Translations under genes and position numbers: made by a program | DNA from: Symbiodinium natans | Lineage: Eukaryota > Sar > Dinophyceae > Suessiales > Symbiodiniaceae | Assembly: GCA_905221605.1 (NCBI GenBank) | Contig: CAJNDS010002111.1 | Coordinates: forward strand, 606,118 to 670,117 | Direction: 5' to 3' | DNA: 64,000 nt | The notes under the pieces: model-generated | Told to the model about the DNA's origin: nothing | Database searches by the model: none | The model's input: the letters and a program-made list of their open reading frames with translations, nothing else | In this document: piece by piece, positions 13,201 through 26,200 of the stretch | Numbering within the stretch: the stretch's first letter is position 1 | How the letters are laid out: every line of letters begins with the position of its first letter

Positions 13201-16200
13201 TGCCCTTACAGTGTCCTAAGCCCTAGCTAAGAAGCCCTAAGAAACCCTAAAAAACCCTAGACCCTAAACCCTAAACCCTAAACCCTAAACGCTAAACCCT
13301 AAACCCTAAACCCTGAACCCTAAACCCTAAACCCTAAACCCTAAACCCTAAACCCTAAACCCTAAACCCTAAACCCTAAACCCTGCAGCCCTTGATGAAA
13401 GGGCTCCAAGATGCAGGATCCCAGAGTTCGAGCCCTGAAAACCACTCAGCTTCCACTTGGAGGTTCATGGGTAGTTATAAGTAGGGTTATAAGTTATAAA
13501 TACCCTAGGTGGGGTTATAAGTAGGGTAATAAGTACCCTAGGTGGGGTTATAAGTAGTTTCTAAGTACCCTAAGTGGGGTTCGTAAGTATAATTGCCATG
13601 CTTATAGCCCTACTTATAGCCCTACTCAGAACCCTACTTTTGACCCTACTTAGAACCCTACTTTTGACCCTACTTATCACCCTACTTCTGACCCTAACCC
13701 CTAAACCCCTAAAAAAACCCTAAAAAACTCTATTAAACCCCTTTTAAACCCCTATTAAACCCCTATTAAACCCCTATTAAACCCCTATTAAACCCCTATT
13801 AAACCCCTATTAAACCCCTATTGAACCCCTATTAGACCCCTATTGAACCCCTATTAGACCCCTATTAAACCCCTATTAAACCCCTATTAAACCCCTATTA
13901 AACCCGTATTAAACCCCTTTTAAACCCCTATTAAACCCCTAAGCCCCTAAACCCTAGCCCCTAAACCCTAAACCCTAAACCCTAAACCCTAAACCCTAAA
14001 CCCTAAACCCTAAACCCTAAACCCTAAACCCTAGCCCCTAAACCCTAAACCCTAGCCCCTAAACCCTAAACCCTAAACCCTAAACCCTAAACCCTAAACC
14101 CTGAACCCTGAACCCTGAACCCTGAACCCTGAACCCTGAACCCTGAACCCTGAACCCTGAACCCTGAACCCTGACCCTGAACCCTAAACCCTAAACCCTA
14201 AACCCTAAACCCTAAACCCTAAACCCTAAACCCTAAACCCTAAACCCTAAACCCTAAACCCTAAACCCTAAACCCTAAACCCTAAACCCTAAACCCTAAA
14301 CCCTAAACCCTAAACCCTACCCCTAAACCCTAAACCCTAAACCCTAAACCCTAAACCCTAAACCCTAAACCCTAAACCCTGAACCCTGAACCCTGAACCC
14401 TGAACCCTGAACCCTGAATTTTGAATCCTGAACCCTGAACCCTAAACCCTAAACCCTAAACCCTAAAACCCTAAAACCCTAAACCCTAAACCCTAAACCC
14501 TAAACCCTAAACCCTAAACCCTAAACCCTAAACCTGAATTTTGAACCCTGAACCCCTGAACCTCCAAGCAGAGGCTTTCGGGTTTGTGGCCTGCGGAACG
14601 CAGGCGCTCATGGAGTTCATCACCCTGGAGCCGAGGGCTGACGCCTGGGCCTCACCAGGTTTAGGGTTTAGGGTTGAGGGTTTTAGGGTTTAGGGTTTAG
14701 GGTTTAGGGTTTAGGGTTTAGGGTTCAGGGTTTAGGGTTTAGGGTTTAGGGTTCAGTGTTCAGAGTTTCAGCTAAACCCTGGTTCCTTTCCTGGAATTTG
14801 GGAATCAGGGCATCAGAGCAGTGGGTTGAGGGTTCAGGGTTGAGGAAGTGCAAGATCGAGGTCCTGGAGCCCTACGCGCTGGAGAATTGAACTTGCTGAT
14901 TCTTAGTAGAGAGTTTGAGACTTTTGCCCCCTTCTTGTATAGCCCGTACCCTAAATCCTGAACCCTAAGCCCTAAAGCCTAAAGCCTAAAGCCTAAAGCC
15001 TAAAGCCTAAAGCCTAAAGCCTAAAGCCTAAAGCCTAAAGCCTAAAGCCTAAAGCCTAAAGCCTGAAGCCTGAAGCCTGAAGCCTGAAGCCTGAAGCCTG
15101 AAGCCTGAAGCCTGAAGCCTAAAGCCTAAAGCCTAAAGCCTAAAGCCTAAAGCCTAAAGCCTGAAGCTTGAAGCCTGAAGCCTGAAGCCTAAAGCCTAAA
15201 GCCTAAAGCCTAAAGCCTAAAGCCTGAAGCCTGAAGCCTGAAGCCTGAAGCCTAAAGCCTAAAGCCTAAAGCCTAAAGAAGCCTAAAGCCTGAAGCTTGA
15301 AGCCTGAAGCCTAAAGCCTAAAGCCTAAAGCCTAAAGCCTAAAGCCTAAAGCCTAAAACCTAAAGCCTAAAGCCTAAAGCCTAAAGCCTAAAGCCGAAAG
15401 CCGAAAGCCGAAAGCCGAAAGCCGAAAGCCGAAAGCCGAAAGCCGAAAGCCGAAAGCCGAAAGCCGAAAGCCGAAAGCCGAAAGCCGAAAGCCGAAAGCC
15501 TAAAGCCTAAAGCCTAAAGCCTAAAGCCTGAAGCCTGAAGCCTAAAGCCTGAAGCCTGAAGCCTCAAGCCTGAAGCCTGAAGCCTCAAGCCTAAAGCCTA
15601 AAGCCTAAAGCCTAAAGCCCAAAGCCGAAAGCCGAAAGCCGAACGCCGAAAGCCGAAAGCCGAAAGCCGAAAGCCGAAAGCTTAAAGCCGAAACCCCAAT
15701 TCAACCCTGGGGTTGAAGGCGTGAGGCCCTGTCGTCCGTCCTCCAGGGTTGAAGTCCACGCCGACGAGGGGGGGGGGGGGTTTTGAGGTTTGCTTGGGTC
15801 TAGGGTGCGCTTAATTCATGGGTGTTAGGGTTCAAGGTTGAGGGTTTAGGGATTAGGGTTCAGGGTTTAGGGTTGAGGGTTTAGGGCTTAGTAAGGTTTA
15901 AGTAATGTTAACCTGTCCTCAGAATTTGAAGCCTGCGCTTCCTAGACACAATCTCAACTCTGAAAGTTGGGTACTGCTGTAGCTGGGCCCCAAACGCTAA
16001 CAAGCGAACTTCCGGGAACATCGCAAGAAGGTGATCATCAGAACCGATCAAGCTGTAGACCAGATGTTTGCGGGCCCTCAGACCCTAAACCCTGAGCCTG
16101 CGCTCGAAACACTCGTTGCTTTTTGTCCACAAAGCCATAGTTCCTACAGCTGAACACGCCCTTCTTCCGCCCAAAGGCCCCTTGCAACCGCTGCTTCCGC

Positions 16201-17255
16201 TATCCGTTCTTGACGGTGGAGCTGATCACCTGTGCGGCCCCAAGCGGCCGAAGGGAAGACCCTTCCCCCATTTGCACGAAACTCGAAACTCTCAAAACCC
16301 TAAATCCTAAACCATAAACCCTAAACCGGAAACCTTAAACCCTAAACCCTAAACCTTTGACACTTTGCTCATGCAGTCTGAAAGATAGTCATGAGGCTTT
16401 GCTGTGCCATAGGTGGGTATTTCCTACACTTTCAAAACCTTTGTACTTTGATTTTCTTAGGATGCTCAGACGCGCCTTTCCCTTTCCGTATGTTCGGCTT
16501 CCTGTATTGTACCCTGTAGACAAAACAAAGGCAACCTCGTTCTCCCTCGCACTGGGAAGCAGCTCGTTTCCGGCCTTAGGAATCTAATGTCATATCGCTG
16601 TTGAAGCTCGCTAAACAGAGTAAACCCTAACAGCCCCCCCCCCCCCCCCCCCCCCTCACCCCAAACCCTACAACCCCAACTCGGAATGCCAAAATGTTGT
16701 TTCCGGCGCTGAGGGCTGTTTGCGAAAAGCCCTTCGAGAGCAGGTGAAGTCCTGAAGGTGAAGCCTCGAATTAAATCCTAAGGGTTAAACCCTAAACCCC
16801 TAACCCCTAACCCCTACGTAACCCCTATCCCCTAACCCCAAACCCCTAACCCCAAACCCCTAACCCCTAACCCCTAACCCCTAACCCCTAACCCCTAACC
16901 CCTAACCCCTAACCCCTAACCCCTAACCCCTCATCCTAAACCCTTAACCCTTAACCCTAAACCCTAAACCCCTAAACCCCTAAACCCCCAAACCCCTAAA
17001 TCCCTAAACCCCTAAACCCCTAAGCCCCCAAAACCCAAACCCTGCTATATTTAGGGTAAGCCGTAGGATCCAGGGCTCTGGGGTTCCAGGGCCATTTAGG
17101 GGTTAGGCTTTAAGCCTCCAAATGCCGCCGTCGGGGCTTCGCGGCGGGGACTCGGGTTAAGTTTCAGAAGTTCTGCGAAACTCAGAAAACAAGAGCCGGG
17201 CTGTTCAATCTCAGCAGGAAGACGGATTCACAGAAAACGCCCAGCTGCTGGATGA

Positions 17256-17287
<32 letters not shown>

Positions 17288-20200
17288 ATGATGATGATGA
17301 GGAGGAATTTTCCCATTGCCAATATGGACGGACTTTTCTTTTAGCTTTCCAGTCCAACTGAGTGCGAACAATCCGCGGAGGACACCAGCTGCGCATACCG
17401 TTCCAGCATTGCGCTCTGTGGCGCAGACCATTTCCTCACATGACACATTCACGCAATCTATCTTGCCACCTCGACAACTACCGAGGTGAACGCACATGAC
17501 TCCAGACAGTTGACAAGAGACGTAGATTTAGCCCTCATGAATTGGGATGCTCCCTCCTTGTACCAACACTCTCTAAGAGGGAGTATAGTAACATCGTACC
17601 CCCCTATTGCAATCCAGATAAAGGACTGCTGGTGTAAGGGGGAACATTCCAGCCCATGACTCCCCAGCACCAAGAGATCGAAGCCTGTGCCCCCGACTCC
17701 TGGCGATGGGGGAACTGAACTTAGGTTACCGGAGAAGACATCACGTTCTGAGAGTTGGACCCTATGATGGCAACCCTGAGACCTAAAAACCTAGACCCTA
17801 AACCTTAGCGTAGCCCTAAACCCCTCAACCCTCAACCCTCAACCCTCAACCCTAAACCCTAAAGCCTAAACCCTAGGCCCTAAGCCCTAAGCCCTAAACC
17901 CTAAACCCTAAACCCTTGAAACCTGAAGTGGCCCGAAACCCCAAAACCCAGAATCAGGTGGGCCCCCGAAGTTCTTGGAGCTCCTGGTCAACCCAAAGAG
18001 CTGCAACGCCGGGGGGCTCCGTAGGAGCTTCGGGGTTTGGGGTTTTTGGGGTTTTTGGGTTTGGGGCTTAGGGTTTAGAGTGTTTTGGGCTTAGGGTTTT
18101 GGGCTTAGGGTTTTGGGTTTAGGGTTTTGGGTTTTGGTTTTTGAGTTTTGGTTTTTTGGGTTTCGGGCTTTGGGTGTGGATTCGCGGTCAGGGTTTGGGG
18201 GTCTGGAAAGCTTCTGGTTTGGGATTGAGAGGTCGCAGGAGTCCGGGGATGCTTCTGATCCTCTACTCCCCCCACCCCCCGCTTTGGGGGCCCTACCTTT
18301 CAAAGGTGCTTGATGGTGGGCATCTGCCTGTACCTCCTACCCGGGTACCACACGTTGCTCCTGTGTGCCCTTTCAGGGTTGACTTCGCAGTTCGGGGCTC
18401 GGGTTCAGTGCTCAGGGTTTGAGATTTGGAGTCTTTCGGTTGGAGTGAGGCTGTCACGTTTTGAACCGGAAGTAAACGATCCCCGGAAGCCTTGCACCCG
18501 GAAAGACAGTAGCCTACTTTACTCACCCGTCCACCCTCACCAAATTCCCTAACCCAACTCCCCAATAAACCCTAAACCCTAAACCCTAAACCCTAAACCC
18601 TAAACCCCAAACCCTAAACCCTAAACCCTAAACCCTAAACCCTAAACCCTAAACCCTAAACCCTAAACCCTAAACCCTAAACCCCAAACCCTAAACCCTA
18701 CACCTTGTAACGCCCTAAGCCCCCCCCCCTCTGGGCCGAGGCCCTGGAGTTGCTCTGGGGCTTCCTCGGCAGCACTGCGCCTGGGGAGGCGCAAGAGTTC
18801 TCGTTGTTGTTGAGAGTGAAGGGGGGGGGGGGGAGATATGAGGAGGAGTTCAACCCCAAACGCCCCGAATGCCCTAAACTTGAGGGCAGCACGAGCAGAG
18901 TCCGGCGTGCTGACCGGGCTTAGGCTTTGCGATGCTCGGGGTGTACACAGGCTGTCAGTTGTTTTTTAAGGTTGAAAGGCACATGTCCTTAGACCCTAAG
19001 CCCTGACCCCTAAATCCCTAAACCCCTAAACCCCTAAACCCCTAAACCCCGAAACCCCGAAACCCCGAAACCCCGAAACCCCGAAACCCCGAAACCCCGA
19101 AACCCCAACCCCTAAACCCCTAAACCCCTAAACCCCACCCCTAAACGCCCTAAACCCCTAAAACCCCTAAACCCTAAACCCTAAACCCTAAACCCCTAAA
19201 CCCCTAAACCGCCTAAACCCTAAACCCCTAAACCCCTAAACCCCTAAACCCTAAACCCTAAACCCTAAACCCTAAACCCTAAACCCTAAACCCTAAACCC
19301 TAAACCCTAAAACCCTAAAAACCCTAAAAACCCTAAAAACCCTAAACCCTAAACCCCAACGTAAACCAAGCGGGCAGAGCCGCTCCGCCCCCTCTGGCTC
19401 ATCAAGCCACCGACCACGCCGGATGCCCAACGTAGTGACGAGGACGAGGAACAGAACCCTATACACCCCTAAACCCTACTGTAAACCCTAGGCCCTAAAC
19501 CCTGAAGCCTCAACCCTAAACCCTAAACCCTCAACCCTAAACCTAAACCCTAAACCCTAAATCCTAAGACCTGAAAGTCGCAAGAGGTGAATTCGGTTCT
19601 GGCCGGGTACTTTGCGCGCACGGCCGCGGCACTGCTGTCGAAGCATCAGAAAGAGGCTGGAGAGGGCTTTAGGCTTTAGGGCTTAGGGTTTAATTAGGGT
19701 TTAGGGTTTAGGGCTGGCGTCTGCACGTGGACTGTGCACCCATAAGCCCTCGAAACCTACAAACATTAACCTTGGGATGTTCCCCCGTATACTAACAGTC
19801 CTTCATAGGGATTATCGTAGGGGGTACTAGATCCCTTTTGCGGACTATTAGGCAAAAGGGGGAACAACCCTAAACCCCAAACCCTAAACCCTAAACCCTA
19901 ACCCTAAACCCTAAACCCTAAACCCTAAACCCTAAACCCTAAACCCTAAACCCTAAACCCTAAACCCTAAACCCTAAACCCTAAACCCTAAACCCTAAAC
20001 CCTACAAACCATGACGATGTTACAGCCTTCGGGAGAAAGAGCGTGCCTGGCCTGAACCCTGAAGCCGATGTCAGGTTTGGTAGGGTTTCGGGTTCGGGTT
20101 TCGGGTTTAGGGGTCAGGGTTTAGGGTTTAGGGGCTAGCTAGGGGTTAGCTAGGGTTTAGCTGGGGTTTAGGGTTTGGGGTTTGGGGTTTAGGGTTTGGG

Positions 20201-23200
20201 GTTTGGGGTTTGGGTTTTGGGGTTTGGAGTTTGGGGTTTGGGGTTTGTGGTTTAGGGTTTAGGGCCTAGGGTTTAGGGTTTAGTTAGGGTTTAGGGAGCA
20301 TGTCTTGTTCACATTTGGGGGGTTTCCGAACATAGGCGTACCTCTTGAATTCTTGGGGGTCCTTATCTCTAAGGGAATCCTGCTCCTTTTGGGGTTTGTT
20401 GTGGGGGGTCCCCTGTTTTCGTAAACCCCAATTTGGTCCCAGTGCTTCATGCCCCGAAAGGTCTTGGAGTACCTGCGCCAGCGTGGCCCGGACCAGCTGC
20501 TCAGGGAGTTCCTAGACCGGATCCACTTGAGGCCTGGCAAATTGGGGGGCGGGTTTACGAAAACAGGGGACCCTTAAAAATGCCCCTAATTTCGCAAACC
20601 CCCAAAGGAAAAGGTCCAGACCTAAGCTTAGGCCACCAACGCAGTGAGCCCTTGGTCGAAGCGCTCCCGGTCCTCGGAATGAGCCTCCAAAAGGGGCACT
20701 GCGTCCCAACAGCAGGTAGAAGCGGCCCGGTGCGGTACCGTGTTTTTTTGGTGCCTGGGAAGACTTCTGGTGGACCCCAAAAAGCCGTACTGGTTGTGCT
20801 CAGCCCCAAATTTTGCCAACCTCAGCAAGCAAGCATCCGAACAATGAGCAATGAATCCCGTGCAATAAGCCGTGAACCCTAAACCTTAAACCCTAAACCT
20901 TAAACGAAAAAGCACCACACACACACACACCCTTCGGTGGCCCTGAATCCTTACACCCTGAGGCCATGAAATCTTCCAAGTCTGAAAGGCGCACATGCTC
21001 AGTCTTATCTACGCACGTTATATGTATGTATATATATATATAATGTACATATGTATATATATATATATGTGCATACATTATATATATATATATATATACA
21101 TTATATACATTATATATATATATGTCCATTATATCTTGTGCGTCTTTGCATTATACTATATCTTGGTATGTCATATTACACATATGCACCTCCTTCCTTT
21201 CGCATCCTGTTTCCGAAGACCCATCAGCCCCGAGCCCATACATCTTGGCCAGCTCATACCGTACTTGTATGAGCCGTCATGGGGTTTGCGGGGAAGGGTT
21301 TAGGGTTTAGGTTTTCGGGTTTGGCCTTTCATCTTTAGGGTTTCGGGTTTCGGGTTTAGGGTTTAGGGTTTAGGGGGGCACGACACTAGCAAATTTAGGG
21401 CTGCTGTACTGAGCCTCACTGCCGGGAAGGTCGCTGGCGGAGCTCTTTGCGCGGCTCCTGTGTGCTGAAGGTGAGGCCCAGGCCCGGGGGCTAATTTGCT
21501 TTAGGGTTTAGGGTTTAGGGTTTAGGGTTCAGGGTTCAGGGTTCAGGGTTCAGGGTTCAGGGTTCAGGGTTCAGGGTTCAGGGTTCAGGGTTCAGGAAGC
21601 CCCTAAGTTGGAACACTAGCCTTTGCAGCCTTCGGGCTCTTTTGGAGGCTTGAGAAGGTTTGAATGGTCAGTTCTCTTCGTCATGGTCCCCTTCAGAGCC
21701 CCTCTTAACTACACTACAACCCTGCGTGTAGACTTAGGGTGGCCAAGAGAACGGACCATATCTTAGAGAAGTTACCATGCGGTTCTAGGGTCCAGGGTTC
21801 CAAAGTTCAGTGTCGCGCGGCACGGATTCCCGGGCGGCCGGGTGCTAGAGGGGCCTGAATAGTTAGAACAGGGGTTTTGGGGGGGGGGGGGGGGGGGGGG
21901 TTATTATAGTGTAATTACAAAGGAACCAGAGAGGGGAATACTTGAAGCAATCATTCCGACCCCTAAAATTACAAGGTTCCGGGTTGGAGTGTTGACAAAG
22001 GGGGGAAGCGAAGTTTCCTTCCTAGCATGAGTGGCAAGGAGGTCGTGCCCTTATTGGCGAAACCTGACCCCTAAACCCTAAACCCTAAACCCTAAAACCT
22101 AAACCCTAAACCCTAAACCCTAAATCCTAGACAGCGTCAGACCAAGCCCTAGCAACCCTGAACACCTTAAGTTTTCGGAGGTGGTATTCCCGACTCAGAA
22201 CATCGTGGCCCAGCTGCTGGAGAAGTGGCAGGCGCTTTGCCGGGCTTCGACATCGGGCTTTGTTATGATTAGTGTTGTGTTATTTAAGCACTATCAGTAT
22301 ACTATTTGAAAACTCATTGTTCAGAAGCTGTCTATCGTTATCATGATTTATATCTAACACGTTTGATTCGTTCACTTTTTCAAGTTGATATGTGTAAACT
22401 CCTCCTTGTGCTGCTGTTGTTGCTAGGTCTTTATCAGTATCCGTGCGTTTTGTCGTCATCGAACCCTAGGCACGTAGGTCCCCGAAGTATTCTTAACTGT
22501 CACCTGTTGGGTTTCGGGTCAATCATCTGTAGATCCTACACCCTAAACCCCAAACCCCAAACCCCAAACCCCAAACCCTAAACCCTAAACCCTGAACCCT
22601 GAACCCTGAACCCTGAACCTGAACCCTAAACCCTGAACCCTGAACCCTAAACCCTGAAACCTAAATCCTAAACCCTAAACCCCAAACCCCAAACCCTAAA
22701 CCCTAAACCCTGAACTCTGAACCCTGAACCCTGAACCCTGAACCCTGAACCCTGAAACCTGAACCCTGAAACCTGAACCCTGAACCCTAAGCGCTTAGGG
22801 TTCAGGAAATGGTGATTGAAACAAGGTTTGGGGGGCGCCAGAGCTCAGGAGTTCTACGTTGCAAGCCGAATCGGGGTTTGGGGTTCAGGGTGTAGGGTTC
22901 AGGGTGTAGCATCATGAGCATCAGCCGGGAAGCCCTTTCGGAGCATCATGGGCGACAGTCACCCCAAAGCCCAAGCATCATGAGCATCAGCCGGGAAGCC
23001 CCCGCAACCTTGCCACCCCAAAGCCCCAGCATCATGAGCATCAGCCGGGACAGCCCCGAGCCTTTCGGAGCACCATGGGCAACGGCCCAGTTTTTCGGGA
23101 ATCGCGTCACCCCAAAGCCCAAGCATCATGAGCATCAGCCGGGAAGCCCCAGCAACCAACGCCACCCAAAGCCCCAGCATCATGCGCATCAGCCGGGAGA

Positions 23201-26200
23201 GCCGCGAGCCTTTCGGAGCATCATGGGCGATTGTCGGGAACAGCGTCACCCCAAAGCCCCAGCATCATCATGGGCGACAGCCCAGCTTTTCGGGGCTTTA
23301 GGGTGGCAAGGTTGCTGGGGCTTCCCGGCTGATGCTCATGATGCTAGGGCTTTGGGGTGACGCGGTTCCCGAAAAACTGGGCCGTTGCCCATGGTGCTTC
23401 GGGAAACCGCGTCACCCCAACGCCCAAGCATCATGAGCATCAGCCGGGAAGCCCCAGCAACCAATGCCACCCAAAGCCCCAGCATCATGAGCATCAGCCG
23501 GGACAGCCCCGAGCCTTTCGGAAAAGCTGGGCCGTCGCCCATGATGCTCCGAAAGGCTCGGGGCTGTCCCGGCTGATGCTCATGATGCTGGGGCTTTAGG
23601 GTGGCAAGGTTGCTGGGGCTTCCCGGCTGATGCTCATGATGCTAGGGCTTTGGGGTGACGCGGTTCCCGAAAAACTGGGCCGTTGCCCATGGTGCTCCGA
23701 AAGGCTCGGGGCTGTCCCGGCTGATGCTCATGATGCTGGCTGGGGCTTTGGGTGGCATTGGTTGCTGGGGCTTCCCGGCTGATGCTCATGATGCTTGACG
23801 CGGTTCCCGAAAAAGCTGGGCCGTCGCCCATGATGCTCCGAAAGGCTCGGGGCTGTCCCGGCTGATGCTCATGATGCTGGGGCTTTGGGTGGCATTGGTT
23901 GCTGGGGCTTCCCGGCTGATGCTCATGATGCTTGGGCTTTGGGGTGACGCGGTCCCGAAAAACTGGGCCGTTGCCCATGGTGCTCCGAAAGGCTCGGGCT
24001 GTCCCGGCTGATGCTCATGATGCTGGGGCTTTGGGTGGCATTGGTTGCTGGGGCTTCCCGGCTGATGCTCATGATGCTTGGGCTTTGGGGTGACGCGGTC
24101 CCGAAAAACTGGGCCGTTGCCCATGGTGCTCCGAAAAGCTCGGGGCTGTCCCGGCTGATGCTCATGATGCTGGGGCTTTGGGTGGCATTGGTTGCTGGGG
24201 CTTCCCGGCTGATGCTCATGATGCTTGGGCTTTGGGGTGACGCGGTCCCGAAAAACTGGGCCGTCGCCCATGGTGCTCCGAAAGGCTCGGGGCTGTCCCG
24301 GCTGATGCTCATGATGCTGGGGCTTTGGGTGGCATTGGTTGCTGTCCCGGCTGATGCTCATGATGCTTGGGCTTTGGGGTGACGCGGTCCCGAAAAACTG
24401 GGCCGTTGCCCATGGTGCTCCGAAAGGCTCGGGGCTGTCCCGGCTGATGCTCATGATGAGTGGGGCTGGGTGGCATTGGTTGAGGGGGATCCAGGGCGTG
24501 ATCATGATGCTTGGGCTTGGGGTGACGCGGGTGTTCCCCGAAAAAAAACTGGGCCATTGCCATGGTGCCTCCGAAAGGCTCGGGGCTGTCCCGGCTGATG
24601 CTAATGATGCTGGGGCTTTGGGTTTTTGGGCCCAATTTTGGGGGGGGGGGGGGGTTGCTGGGGCTTCCCGGCTGATGCTCATGATGCTTGGGCTTTGGGG
24701 TGACGCGGTCCCGAAAAACTGGGCCGTTGCCCATGGTGCTCCGAAAAGCTCGGGGCTGTCCCGGCTGATGCTCATGATGCTGGGGCTTTGGGTGGCATTG
24801 GTTGCTGGGGCTTCCCGGCTGATGCTCATGATGCTTGGGCTTTGGGGTGACGCGGTCCCGAAAAACTGGGCCGTCGCCCATGGTGCTCCGAAAGGCTCGG
24901 GGCTGTCCCGGCTGATGCTCATGATGCTGGGGCTTTGGGTGGCATTGGTTGCTGTCCCGGCTGATGCTCATGATGCTTGGGCTTTGGGGTGACGCGGTCC
25001 CGAAAAACTGGGCCGTTGCCCATGGTGCTCCGAAAGGCTCGGGGCTGTCCCGGCTGATGCTCATGATGCTGGGGCTTTGGGTGGCATTGGTTGCTGGGGC
25101 TTCCCGGCTGATGCTCATGATGCTTGGGCTTTGGGGTGACGCGGTCCCGAAAAACTGGGCCGTTGCCCATGGTGCTCCGAAAGGCTCGGGGCTGTCCCGG
25201 CTGATGCTCATGATGCTGGGGCTTTGGGTGGCATTGGTTGCTGGGGCTTCCCGGCTGATGCTCATGATGCTTGGGCCTTTGGGGTGACGCGGTCCCGAAA
25301 ACTGGGCCGTGCCCATGGTGCTCCGAAAGGCTCGGGGCTGTCCCGGCTGATGCTCATGATGCTGGGGCTTTGGGTGGCATTGGTTGCTGGGGCTTCCCGG
25401 CTGATGCTCATGATGCTTGGGCTTTGGGGTGACGCGGTCCCGAAAAACTGGGCCATTGCCCATGGTGCTCCGAAAGGCTCGGGGCTGTCCCGGCTGATGC
25501 TCATGATGCTGGGGCTTTGGGTGGCATTGGTTGCTGGGGCTTCCCGGCTGATGCTCATGATGCTTGGGCTTTGGGGTGACGCGGTCCCGAAAAACTGGGC
25601 CGTTGCCCATGGTGCTCCGAAAAGCTCGGGGCTGTCCCGGCTGATGCTCATGATGCTGGGGCTTTGGGTGGCATTGGTTGCTGGGGCTTCCCGGCTGATG
25701 CTCATGATGCTTGGGCTTTGGGGTGACGCGGTCCCGAAAAACTGGGCCGTTGCCCATGGTGCTCCGAAAGGCTCGGGGCTGTCCCGGCTGATGCTCATGA
25801 TGCTGGGGCTTTGGGTGGCATTGGTTGCTGGGGCTTCCCGGCTGATGCTCATGATGCTTGGGCTTTGGGGTGACGCGGTCCCGAAAAACTGGGCCGTTGC
25901 CCATGGTGCTCCGAAAGGCTCGGGGCTGTCCCGGCTGATGCTCATGATGCTGGGGCTTTGGGTGGCATTGGTTGCTGGGGCTTCCCGGCTGATGCTCATG
26001 ATGCTTGGGCTTTGGGGTGACGCGGTCCCGAAAAACTGGGCCGTTGCCCATGGTGCTCCGAAAGGCTCGGGGCTGTCCCGGCTGATGCTCATGATGCTGG
26101 GGCTTTGGGTGGCATTGGTTGCTGGGGCTTCCCGGCTGATGCTCATGATGCTTGGGCTTTGGGGCGACGCGGTCCCGAAAAACTGGGCCGTTGCCCATGG

